Shown: positions 26,715 to 33,766 of the stretch, one piece after another | Numbering within the stretch: the stretch's first letter is position 1 | Layout: the number at the start of each line of letters is the position of its first letter | From: JBCCQH01 sp039024435 | GTDB taxonomy: Bacteria > Bacteroidota > Bacteroidia > J057 > JADKCL01 | Assembly: GCA_039024435.1 (NCBI GenBank) | Contig: JBCCQH010000045.1 | Location: 1-53,902, forward strand | Reading direction: 5' to 3' | DNA: 53,902 bases | Made by a program: the position numbers and the translations under genes | Notes under the pieces: model-generated | Told to the model about the DNA's origin: nothing | Database searches by the model: none | What the model saw: only the letters and a program-made list of their open reading frames with translations

Positions 26715-27284
26715 TTAGAGGCGTTCGAGGAGTTGGGTCTTTTTCTCTTCGTATTCGATCAGGGAAAGTTTGCCGTCCTGGAAGCGCTCGTAGAGCATGT
26801 CGATGGTACGCATGACCTCATCGCGGAGCAGCAGCCAGTCGATGGCTTGCCCTTCAAACTCCGAATAATCCCCACGGACACTGTCGAGCTTCTCTTGAGC
26901 TTCCGGATCAAAGTAGGCCAGGTCATCGAGTAACTTGGCGATGGCGGCCGCCACTTCATCACCGCCGAGTTTGAGCCGGGTAGTGCGGGTGGAGCCCAAG
27001 GAGGAAATGCTGATTTCCAGGCGTTTGCCATCGGCAGAGGCCGCCCGGATGTTGGCGAGTTCCAGTGATCCGTCCGGCCAAAAGATCCGGTCGTCGGTGA
27101 GGATTACGTAGGTGCTCCCGAAAAAACCCGAATCGAGGTGGAGGGCGGCCACCTCGCCGGGTTGGCGGACCCGGGTTTCCTTCATGAGGATGCGTCCCAA
27201 CTTGGTCGCCGGCAATTTGGGCGCCACAAACAGCCCCAGCTTTTCGTTGTGCGGAAGCTTCCGCTTGATAAATTCCCGATACAT
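26715..27284 (-). CDS. Cytoplasmic PH-like/SHOCT-like protein
   Basis: 189 residues. The first ~115 residues give a PH-like strand pattern (PGEVAALHLD, STYVILTDDRIFWPDG), followed by helices and a C-terminal ~35-residue segment (MLYERFQDGKLSLIEYEEKKTQLLERL type) that resembles the SHOCT motif of short oligomerising tails. No signal peptide. The promoter element TAAATTTG lies 4 nt upstream of the ATG. The downstream TatD gene is cotranscribed. I do not know a function; the family name is a pattern-based guess. Confidence 0.6.
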   Translation of the reverse strand: MYREFIKRKLPHNEKLGLFVAPKLPATKLGRILMKETRVRQPGEVAALHLDSGFFGSTYVILTDDRIFWPDGSLELANIRAASADGKRLEISISSLGSTRTTRLKLGGDEVAAAIAKLLDDLAYFDPEAQEKLDSVRGDYSEFEGQAIDWLLLRDEVMRTIDMLYERFQDGKLSLIEYEEKKTQLLERL

Positions 27285-27288
27285 TGGG

Positions 27289-27296
27289 CAAATTTA
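27289..27296 (-). promoter_or_regulatory. TAnnTTTG element 4 nt before the PH-like gene
   Basis: Read on the minus strand, TAAATTTG is a perfect -7 match and ends four bases before the ATG at 27284, the same geometry as at 22343 and 33754. It suggests a leaderless transcript for the PH-like/TatD operon. Confidence 0.55.
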
Positions 27297-27570
27297 AGAA
27301 TTTCTAATTCCTCGATTTCCGATTTCCAATTCGCGCGTTCGGAACGCGCAACCTACGACAACAAAAAATGAATCCTAACCATGCCCTTTCCCGTAGCCGC
27401 ATGCCGGTTTATCAATTTGAACACCGCGCGGCGAAGGTCAATTTCCGATTTCCAATTCGCGCGTTCGGAACGCGCAACCTACGACAACAAAAAATGAATC
27501 TTAACCATGCCCTTTCCCGTAGCCGCATGCCGGTTTATCAATTTGAACGCCGCTTGGCGGAGGTCAATTT
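27297..27570. repeat. Dispersed repeat, copy 4: two tandem 126-bp units
   Basis: Positions 27315-27440 and 27441-27566 are direct repeats of 126 bp with about five differences. Each unit contains the palindrome GCGCGTTCGGAACGCGC, an AACCTACGACAACAAAAAATG stretch, CCCGTAGCCGCATGCCGG and TTTATCAATTTGAAC. Near identity shows a recent tandem duplication, and the unit equals the ~120-bp period in copy 1. Confidence 0.88.
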
Positions 27571-27893
27571 CTGATCGGTGCGCCGGCGCAGTGAGCACGG
27601 AAAATTCTTCGCTGCGGCAAGGATGGGAGGGACATTGGTCCCGCCGATCCGGCGGGACGGAGCCGCGCGAACTCCCGGAACAGCCTGGTGCTGACGGGGT
27701 CGAACCCTGTCAGTAGCCGCCCCCAATGAATGTAAGCCCAAATACTTCAAGGCACCGTCTTTTCTCGGAGAGGTGCGGAATCACACGCGGCGAAGGTCGA
27801 TTTTCATTTGCGCCAGAATGGCAAGTAAGCAACGCGCATGCCAGCAATTGAAAATCTCAAATTGGAAATGGAGATTTGTAATTCATTTTATCG
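27571..27893. other. Hairpin-rich non-coding segment and repeat fragment
   Basis: No convincing gene. Three strong hairpins lie here: GTCCCGCCG/CGGCGGGAC (27639-27659), CTGACGGGG/CCCTGTCAG (27691-27713, one G-T pair), and GGGAG/CTCCC enclosing the first. It could be an undetected small RNA or another repeat type. Positions ~27790-27890 contain more AATTGAAAAT/AATTGGAAAT words of the dispersed family. I could not match it to SRP, 6S, RNase P or tmRNA signatures. Confidence 0.4.
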
Positions 27894-27901
27894 TATTTTT
27901 G
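27894..27901 (+). promoter_or_regulatory. TAnnTTTG element before the BNR-repeat protein
   Basis: TATTTTTG is a perfect -7 match, ending 17 nt before the ATG at 27919. This supports that ATG rather than the in-frame start inside the repeat at 27838. Confidence 0.5.
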
Positions 27902-27918
27902 GGTTCAGTCCTCTTTAC

Positions 27919-30471
27919 ATGAAAAATATTCTTGGTGCCATCGCCTTGCTCCTCCTTGCCGCTGCTACCGTATTCTTTATCGCCCCCGAACGGCCGGACT
28001 CCCCCGAGGAATCCAGTGATCCAGGAAACCACGAGGAAAAATTGCACCGCCCCTCGGAGCAGTTTTTTCTGCAACGCAGCTATCCCGACCCCACTTTTGA
28101 CCTGCAGGCCTACGAAGCCGCCTTTCAGGAAGCCCGGATGAGCGAAGCCGCGCAGAAAACCGCCATTTCGTCCGTCTCCACTACGCCCTGGACCCTCCAA
28201 GGCCCGCAAAACCTGGGCGGACGCATCAACGCTGTCGCCATTGACCCCAACGATGCCAATACCATGCTCGTCGGCAACGCCAGCGGGGGCATCTTCAAAA
28301 CCACCGACGGGGGCGGCAACTGGAACCCCATCTTTGACGACAAAGGTTACCTCGCCATCGGAGACATCACTTACGAGCCGGGCAACTCCCAAGTCATCTA
28401 CGCCGGAACGGGCGATCCCAACATCAGCGGCTATCCCTTCATCGGCGACGGCATCTACAAAAGTACCGATGGCGGAACCACCTGGACCCACCTCGGTCTG
28501 ACCGATACCCGCGTCATTTCCCGCATTGTGGTTGACCCGAACAACGTCAACAAAATCTACGTCGGGACCATGGGTTTGCCCATGCAACGCAACAATGACC
28601 GCGGCCTCTACATCTCGAATGACGGCGGGCAAACCTGGTCGCAGTCCCTCTTCATCGCCGACCAAGCCGGCATCATCGACCTGGTCATGGATCCCAGCAA
28701 CAGCAACGTCCTCTATGCATCGAGCTGGGACCGCATCCGTACCAACCAGGAGTCCACCGTCTTCGGCTCCAATGCCAAAGTCTGGAAGACCACCGATGGC
28801 GGCACCAACTGGGCCCCGCTCTCTGTGGGACTGCCCAATACCCCCCTCAGCCGGGTGAACCTCGCCATCGACGCGGCCACCCCGTCCACCGTCTACGCTT
28901 GTTTCGTAGATACCACGTACCAAGTCTTCAACATTTACAAAACGACCAACAGCGGCAGCAGTTGGAGTCCCATCGACATTTCCACCCTGAGCGGCAATGC
29001 CTTGGGGGGATTCGGCTGGTACTTCGGCAACATATTCGTCAATCCCTTCCAATCCAATGAGATCTATCTCCTTGGGGTCCAGCTTTGGCGGACGTCCGAC
29101 AACGGTACGACCTGGACGCAGGTGGATCCGCCCTGGTTCATTTATGATGTCCACGCCGACAAGCACGACATGGTGTTCACCGGTCCCAACAGTTTCTACC
29201 TCGCGACCGATGGCGGCATGTACGGCACCACCGACGACGGCCTGACTTGGAGTGACGTGGAAAACATCCCCAACTGCCAGTTTTACCGGGTTGCTACCAG
29301 TCCGCACCAACCGGGTATCTATTACGGAGGACTCCAGGACAACGGCACCACTTCCGGAAACGCGGCCACCATCAACCAGTGGGACCGGGTATTTGGGGGC
29401 GATGGCTTCCAGCAACTCTTTACGGCTACCCCCGACGAGATGGTTACCCTCACGCAAAATGGCGGGTTTTGGTACACGACCGATGCCGGTTACCAGTGGT
29501 TTGACTTCACCATCGGGATCGATCCGGATGACCGCCGCAACTGGGATTCCCCGATCATCGTTAGTTCCAGCAATACAAATACCTTTTACGCCGGGACTTA
29601 CCGCGTGTACCGCAATACCGGTGGACTCAGCAATCATTTCTGGACAGCGATCAGCCCGGATCTGACGCAAGGCATCGTCTTCGGACCGCGCTACCACACC
29701 CTGTCCACGATTGCTGAATCGCCGCTGGATCCCCAGATCATCTACGCGGGCGCAACCGATGGCAGTTTACACGTCACCCCGAACGGTGGCACCAACTGGA
29801 ATCAAATCTCGGCGGCTTTGCCCGTCCGGTACGTCACCGCCGTGGAAGCCTCGCCATTGGCCACCAATGAAGCCCTCGTGACCATTTCCGGGTACAAATA
29901 CAACGATTACATCCCCCACGTCTACCGGACCACCGATCTCGGTGTCAACTGGACCAACGTGTCCGGTGATTTGCCACAACTTGCCCTCAACGACGTGCTG
30001 TTTCACCCCACGCGGGACAGTGTTTGGGTCGTGGCTTCCGACGGGGGCGTTTACGTCACCCAAAATTCGGGACAAAACTGGCGGCGCGTGGGCAGCAATA
30101 TGCCCATGGTCGCGGTTTACGATGTGGAATGGGACCAAAACGTCACCCAGTTGGTCGCGGGTACCTTTGGGCGTTCACTCATGACCTTCCCGGTGGATTC
30201 CTTGATCGAGGAAGAGGTGATCGTCGGGCAGCCGGAACCAGCGTTTGCCCAGTTGCGGGCGTACCCCAATCCGGCGACCCGCTACCTGGCGCTGAGCGGA
30301 GGACCGGAGAATGCTGAATATGAAGTGATCAACGTCCAGGGGCAAACTCTGCTGCGGGGAGCCCACAACCAAAAAAGCCGCATCGACGTTACTTCCCTCA
30401 GTGAAGGCGTTTACTTCGTAAAATTGACCAGTGATACGGGCACAGCCGTGGAGCGATTCATAAAGCAATAG
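27919..30471 (+). CDS. T9SS surface protein with sortilin/BNR-like beta-propeller
   Basis: 850 residues from the ATG at 27919; a start at 27838 would add 27 residues coded by the dispersed repeat. Signal peptide MKNILGAIALLLLAAATVFF. From ~80 to ~755 there are many BNR/Asp-box blades (for example FKTTDGGGNWNPI, YKSTDGGTTWTHL, WKTTDGGTNWAPL, YVTQNSGQNWRRV), as in VPS10/sortilin-like and sialidase-type propellers. The C-terminus (~780-850) is a T9SS type A domain: LRAYPNPATRYLAL, then GVYFVKLTSDTGTAVERFIKQ. Probably a cell-surface or secreted binding protein; no catalytic residues can be assigned. Confidence 0.88.
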   Translation: MKNILGAIALLLLAAATVFFIAPERPDSPEESSDPGNHEEKLHRPSEQFFLQRSYPDPTFDLQAYEAAFQEARMSEAAQKTAISSVSTTPWTLQGPQNLGGRINAVAIDPNDANTMLVGNASGGIFKTTDGGGNWNPIFDDKGYLAIGDITYEPGNSQVIYAGTGDPNISGYPFIGDGIYKSTDGGTTWTHLGLTDTRVISRIVVDPNNVNKIYVGTMGLPMQRNNDRGLYISNDGGQTWSQSLFIADQAGIIDLVMDPSNSNVLYASSWDRIRTNQESTVFGSNAKVWKTTDGGTNWAPLSVGLPNTPLSRVNLAIDAATPSTVYACFVDTTYQVFNIYKTTNSGSSWSPIDISTLSGNALGGFGWYFGNIFVNPFQSNEIYLLGVQLWRTSDNGTTWTQVDPPWFIYDVHADKHDMVFTGPNSFYLATDGGMYGTTDDGLTWSDVENIPNCQFYRVATSPHQPGIYYGGLQDNGTTSGNAATINQWDRVFGGDGFQQLFTATPDEMVTLTQNGGFWYTTDAGYQWFDFTIGIDPDDRRNWDSPIIVSSSNTNTFYAGTYRVYRNTGGLSNHFWTAISPDLTQGIVFGPRYHTLSTIAESPLDPQIIYAGATDGSLHVTPNGGTNWNQISAALPVRYVTAVEASPLATNEALVTISGYKYNDYIPHVYRTTDLGVNWTNVSGDLPQLALNDVLFHPTRDSVWVVASDGGVYVTQNSGQNWRRVGSNMPMVAVYDVEWDQNVTQLVAGTFGRSLMTFPVDSLIEEEVIVGQPEPAFAQLRAYPNPATRYLALSGGPENAEYEVINVQGQTLLRGAHNQKSRIDVTSLSEGVYFVKLTSDTGTAVERFIKQ

Positions 30472-30684
30472 CGGCAATCCGCAAATCGACCGCGCAAAGG
30501 GAGGCGGGGAAATCGTACGGTGACCGGCGATTCATCAGTTCTCTACCATTGCCCAATTTTACCGCCCAACCCTGCCTAACGGGTTGTTGGTAAGGCATTT
30601 GCGGAGGTCGGAGCGGCAATTTTCTCGGAAACTTTTTCTGCTTAAAACAAGAATTTGAAAAAGTCAAGAAAATTCTACAAAAAT

Positions 30685-30717
30685 TTGCGTCTGTGGAAAA
30701 ATTTTTCCATATTTGCA
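30685..30717 (+). promoter_or_regulatory. Candidate promoter for the 80-aa protein
   Basis: TTG at 30685-30687 and TATTTGCA (30710-30717), spaced by 22 nt, lie 38 nt before the ATG at 30756. The -7 box differs from the consensus. Confidence 0.35.
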
Positions 30718-30755
30718 TGCTGAATATGTTTAAACATTAATATTAAGAGAGGTAT

Positions 30756-30998
30756 ATGACTGTTAGTGAACTCCACGCCAAAATCGTAGCTGCAAAAAGA
30801 TTCCTCAACGCTGAGATCGTTCGGATCCGCACCAACGGGGATCAAATGTCAGATCTCAATTACCGCGAGATTGGCAACCGCCTCGACATGATCCACGAAG
30901 TGGAGCGTATCGGAGTGCGTCACCTCGGCGACCTGCAAAAGCGTCGCATTTCCCGCGTGATCGACGAATTGGACCGGTTCCGCGCGTCGGCAAACTAA
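30756..30998 (+). CDS. Small helical protein, 80 aa
   Basis: I do not recognise it. It is highly charged, with regularly spaced Arg/Lys/Glu/Asp, and reads as two or three amphipathic helices (VSELHAKIVAAKRFLNAEI, NRLDMIHEVERIGVRHLG). No signal peptide, Cys or His cluster. Preceded by GAGAGG a few bases before the ATG and closed by a very strong terminator 20 nt after the stop, so it is a well-delimited monocistronic unit, the kind seen for abundant nucleoid or regulatory proteins. That role is a guess. Confidence 0.7.
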   Translation: MTVSELHAKIVAAKRFLNAEIVRIRTNGDQMSDLNYREIGNRLDMIHEVERIGVRHLGDLQKRRISRVIDELDRFRASAN

Positions 30999-31017
30999 AA
31001 CGAATTTTATGCAAAGA

Positions 31018-31057
31018 AGAAAGCAGGAGGATTGCCCTCCTGCTTTCTTATTTTTTT
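31018..31057 (+). terminator. Strong terminator after the 80-aa gene
   Basis: A perfect 13-bp stem, AGAAAGCAGGAGG (31018-31030) with CCTCCTGCTTTCT (31036-31048), a 5-nt loop, and then TATTTTTTT. Confidence 0.95.
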
Positions 31058-31145
31058 GGGGTTGGCATGTTGTAAATTATCTTGCCTTCTTCATGTTATT
31101 TTAAACCAATTTTTGCCGCCCCCGTTGGCGATTCCGGAACTCGGT

Positions 31146-31184
31146 AAAAAAGCGGACAGACGGCATCTACCCGGCCGTCTGCCC
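31146..31184 (-). terminator. Strong terminator at the 3' end of the structured RNA
   Basis: On the minus strand, GGGCAGACGGC pairs with GCCGTCTGTCC (11 bp, one G-T) and is followed by GCTTTTTT. It lies immediately after the second tRNA-like element, defining the 3' end of the RNA. Confidence 0.92.
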
Positions 31185-31186
31185 TG

Positions 31187-31258
31187 GTCTTCAACGGGAT
31201 TCGAACCCGCATCACCCCCTTTGGTCAGAGGGGCACCTACCATTCGGTCATTAAAGAC
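31187..31258 (-). tRNA. tRNA-like element with 8-nt anticodon loop (possible pseudo-tRNA)
   Basis: 72 nt. Acceptor strands GTCTTTA (31258-31252) and TGAAGAC (31193-31187) pair over 7 bp with one G-T. The T-arm is GCGGG-TTCGAAT-CCCGT. The D-arm is weak (ACC/GGT with GAATGGTA). The anticodon stem is CCCCT/AGGGG, but the loop has eight bases, CTGACCAA, so a normal triplet cannot be assigned (GAC or ACC, or a four-base GACC). It is probably a tRNA-like domain of the larger RNA, not a working tRNA. Confidence 0.5.
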
Positions 31259-31283
31259 GCGTCCTACTGAGCAGTAGGACCCA

Positions 31284-31442
31284 TCTCCGCCCAGCATAGG
31301 CCCAGGTTTTACATACCACTCTTGCTCTGCCACTGAGCTACGGCTGCTGGTGTTGGAGAAGTTGCCCCCGAAGGCACTTCGAGCAGCCGGGGGGAATCGA
31401 ACCCCCGACACTAAGTTTTCCTGGACCCATCTGGCCCGGAGA
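31284..31442 (-). ncRNA. Circularly permuted tRNA-like domain
   Basis: Read 5' to 3' on the minus strand: GGGGG-TTCGATT-CCCCC T-arm (31406-31390), 3' acceptor strand CGGCTGC (31389-31383), U, a hairpin capped by UUCG (31380-31358), then 5' acceptor strand GCAGCCG (31347-31341, a perfect 7-bp match), UA, and D-arm GCTC-AGTGGCA-GAGC (31338-31324). The strand entering from the anticodon side pairs in a long interrupted helix: TCTCCG, CCAG and GGTCCAGG (31442-31420) with CCTGGGCC, CTGG and CGGAGA (31306-31284). So the tRNA body is closed at the acceptor end and open at the anticodon end, the topology reported for YrlA tRNA mimics. Confidence 0.75.
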
Positions 31443-31667
31443 AGTCTTCAGACTAACGCTGTGGAGCGAAACACTGAAGCTGATGGTCATCACCATTCGA
31501 CTCGGCGCAACCGGTGATCAATACCGGCCGCGGTCTTCGCCGACGGAAGGACCTGCGACTGAATCTGAGGCTCAGTCTACCTCCAATTTGGGTCTACAGA
31601 CCACCAGGAATGGAAAACGATTCCGCACGGGTATACGCGCCTCCTGGATTCCCGATGGTTGGCTGCA

Positions 31668-32414
31668 TCACAAAATATCTTGGTGAACAAAGGCGAAGAG
31701 CTGCTCTCCGACCTTGATGTCGAGCGCTTTCACATCGTTGGCCTGGGTCCGGGCGATTTTCACCGCATCTACCAATTGGTCCAGGCGTTCAACCAGGGTC
31801 CGGCGTTGCGTCGGGGTCAACCGCCCGGAGATATAGGTGCTCTCGTACTTCCCGACTTGCTCGTCGAGGTACATCAGTTCGGTCTGTGCGGGGTGTTCCT
31901 TGGTCGCCTCGTACTTGACGATAACCCGCGGACGCTTCACCGAGCGGAATTTCACTTCAGCATCCGTCTTGTAGGCCCCGCGCTGTTCGTCGTATTCCCA
32001 CTTGCGAGCCGGGTCCAGGGTCGGAATGGCCAGGTACATCTCCCGCACCCGGGCGAGATGGCTTTCCAGGGCCAAAAGGGCGGTCGCTGAGAAGGTTCCG
32101 AAAGACTGGCCGTCGACCACCAATTTCGCGATGGCGGTGTTTGAGGCATTGGTCTGTTCCTTCGAGAGCTGGGCGTCGAGGGCTACTGTAATGTCTTTGG
32201 CGGCTTTTCCCAACTCGTCTTTTACCGTCGTGACCATCTCTTTGTGTTCGTCCGGAATCTGCCCGGTGCCTTCTTCCAGGGAAACGTAGCGCTTGATCAT
32301 CCCGTCGAAAAACGGGGCCTTCTTCGCAAAGGTGTCTTTGGTGCGGTTGATCACTTGGTTCGCCTTGTTTTTGCGGTCTTGCTCCACCGCAAGGAGTTCA
32401 TATAGCTTGCCCAT
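31668..32414 (-). CDS. Conserved protein of unknown function, 248 aa, next to the structured RNA
   Basis: Starts MGKLYELLAVEQDRKNK; mostly alpha-helical and charged, with no signal peptide. A mid-protein VVDGQSFGTF segment and the stretch VKYEATKEHPAQTE near residue 170 look conserved. I recall hypothetical proteins with this opening and this HPAQ motif scattered through bacteria and phages (I think listed as a DUF7873-type family), but I cannot confirm that here and know no function. Its stop codon is immediately followed by the structured RNA on the same strand, so protein and RNA may be one transcription unit; an RNA-binding or RNA-handling role is an inference from position only. A TAGTTTTG -7 element lies upstream at 32478-32471. 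Confidence 0.75.
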   Translation of the reverse strand: MGKLYELLAVEQDRKNKANQVINRTKDTFAKKAPFFDGMIKRYVSLEEGTGQIPDEHKEMVTTVKDELGKAAKDITVALDAQLSKEQTNASNTAIAKLVVDGQSFGTFSATALLALESHLARVREMYLAIPTLDPARKWEYDEQRGAYKTDAEVKFRSVKRPRVIVKYEATKEHPAQTELMYLDEQVGKYESTYISGRLTPTQRRTLVERLDQLVDAVKIARTQANDVKALDIKVGEQLFAFVHQDIL

Positions 32415-32470
32415 AACTGGTTGTGTTTGTTTTGGAAATCAAAAACGGAAACAATCTTTTTGTGTCGGGG

Positions 32471-32478
32471 CAAAACTA
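32471..32478 (-). promoter_or_regulatory. TAnnTTTG element upstream of the 248-aa gene
   Basis: TAGTTTTG on the minus strand, 56 nt before the ATG at 32414. A perfect -7 match; no clear TTG box at the standard distance. It would also be the promoter for the downstream structured RNA if the two are cotranscribed. Confidence 0.4.
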
Positions 32479-32566
32479 ACGGACGAAATGGATTTTCCCG
32501 AGGCCATACGGTTCGGGCGGACGGATATGCCCGCTCAACGGATAAAACCAGAAGGTAACCGGAGAA

Positions 32567-33520
32567 TCAGACTGCTTTGGCGCGGTCCAGTACGATGACC
32601 AGAAAGCTGCTGAATACGATCATGCCGAGTACGGCGAGGATCACGATGATACTGCGTTTGGGGCGATCCTTGAAGGCGCTCGGCGCGGGCTCTTCGGTCA
32701 CCCAAATCAGGCTGGGAAACTGCTCAATGTTCAGCTCGCGGGCCATTACCTCCCGCTTGAGGTCGCCGTAGCGCAATTCCAAAGTCGAGATGTAGGTCTC
32801 CATCGACTTCACCGCATCGTAGTACTCGTGAAACTTGGGTTCGTTGCGCATGGACTGGGCCAAGATCGCCGATACCGCTTCCCCGGCATTGTCGAGGTGG
32901 TACACCCCGTACTGAGAACGGAAGTAGGCAAGGGAATCAAGAATGGCCTTGCGCTCATCTTCTACTGTCTGCAACTGCCGGTAGGAAGCCGCCAATCCTT
33001 CTTTCCGCTGGGAGACATCCTCAAAATAAGTGGTTACAATTTCCAGGTAGGCGCTGGCCATGTCGGAGGAAAACTGTGGATCGGGATCCCAGCATTCCAC
33101 CTCGACGACGGAGTTGCTGGCAAAGCTGATGTTGATATTGCCCCGGAAGACATTGTAAAATTTCTTCGCGGCATTTTCGGCCCCCGGATCGAGGCCATAG
33201 TGGGCGTACAGGTCAAATCGCTTGGCGATGGTGTCCATCACCTCGGTCGACTCCAGATATGCCACCGTCCGGTCGATGTCTTCTTCGTCGGCCGCGTAGA
33301 AACCGCGGTAGGCGATGCCATTGCCAAATACCATGGTTCCCAGCGAGGTATAAGAAGGCGGGACAAAAGCAGCGGTGCTTTTGAATTCGTCCGGCATGCG
33401 GCTGGTCAGGTAAATGGACACCACTGCGGCGACCACGCAGGCACCGAAAATCCACCACTTCCACTTCCACAGTTTTGCGATGCCAAACCGAACATCGTAT
33501 TCCACCGAGCTATCTTTCAT
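32567..33520 (-). CDS. Wzz/GumC-type chain-length determinant protein
   Basis: 317 residues from the ATG at 33520. Layout is typical of polysaccharide co-polymerases: N-terminal membrane helix (~25-45, WWIFGACVVAAVVSIYLTS), a long extracytoplasmic helical region (~50-285) with coiled-coil stretches, and a second helix at the C-terminus (~290-310) after a Pro-rich motif (RPKRS). There is no kinase domain. Such proteins set O-antigen or exopolysaccharide chain length, but no flippase or polymerase genes are in the window, so it is an orphan here. TAATTTTG at 33557-33550 is a matching promoter element. Confidence 0.82.
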   Translation of the reverse strand: MKDSSVEYDVRFGIAKLWKWKWWIFGACVVAAVVSIYLTSRMPDEFKSTAAFVPPSYTSLGTMVFGNGIAYRGFYAADEEDIDRTVAYLESTEVMDTIAKRFDLYAHYGLDPGAENAAKKFYNVFRGNINISFASNSVVEVECWDPDPQFSSDMASAYLEIVTTYFEDVSQRKEGLAASYRQLQTVEDERKAILDSLAYFRSQYGVYHLDNAGEAVSAILAQSMRNEPKFHEYYDAVKSMETYISTLELRYGDLKREVMARELNIEQFPSLIWVTEEPAPSAFKDRPKRSIIVILAVLGMIVFSSFLVIVLDRAKAV

Positions 33521-33549
33521 GTTTAGAATTTGCTTATTCCGAAGTCGCC

Positions 33550-33557
33550 CAAAATTA
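33550..33557 (-). promoter_or_regulatory. TAnnTTTG element for the Wzz-like gene
   Basis: TAATTTTG on the minus strand, 29 nt before the ATG at 33520, a perfect -7 match. Confidence 0.45.
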
Positions 33558-33753
33558 GAAAATAATACGGAAAGCAGAAATCCCAATTGAAATGCCCGGC
33601 AGTTTGTCGGACTTGTACCGGGGACAATGTCCTGATACCGCCTCGGTCCTCTCGCCAACTGCCCACGTCCGCTTTTGCGGACCGGCCCTCGCGCCGCAGA
33701 AAACGCATTTGGCTTCCCGACCAGCTAAGTCGGATAAAGTAGCGCGAGATCTT

Positions 33754-33761
33754 TATATTTG
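33754..33761 (+). promoter_or_regulatory. TAnnTTTG element 5 nt before mgtE
   Basis: TATATTTG is a perfect -7 match, ending five bases before the ATG at 33767. Transcription would then begin at about the start codon. Confidence 0.55.
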
Positions 33762-33766
33762 CCACT

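Larger units (their letters stand above)
31146..31667 (-). ncRNA. Structured ~520-nt RNA with two tRNA-like parts
   Basis: No open frame fits, but the minus strand folds throughout, from the stop codon of the 248-residue gene to a strong terminator. Visible helices (minus strand, 5' to 3'): CCAGGA/TCCTGG (31647-31642 with 31609-31604), GACTGA/TCAGTC (31577-31572 with 31562-31557), GCGGCCGGT/ACCGGTTGC (31531-31523 with 31515-31507), CTTCAG/CTGAAG (31479-31474 with 31451-31446), then the permuted tRNA-like domain (31442-31284), the hairpin GTCCTACT/AGTAGGAC (31280-31261), a second tRNA-like element (31258-31187) and the terminator. It may be cotranscribed with the protein gene or have its own start. 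Closest known idea: YrlA-type Y RNAs, or large phage-linked RNAs found near tRNAs. The identity is inferred, the helices are seen. Confidence 0.75.

Noticed and set aside
27838..27918. N-terminal extension of the BNR protein (start at 27838)
   Set aside because: It is also repeat-derived sequence; the ATG at 27919 begins a clear signal peptide and lies after a TATTTTTG element.
31284..31442. Standard tRNA gene, tmRNA (ssrA) or a tRNA with a group I intron
   Set aside because: The T-arm and 3' acceptor strand come before the D-arm and 5' acceptor strand, so neither a standard nor an intron-split tRNA fits. tmRNA lacks a proper D-stem, and no tag reading frame or group I core was seen.
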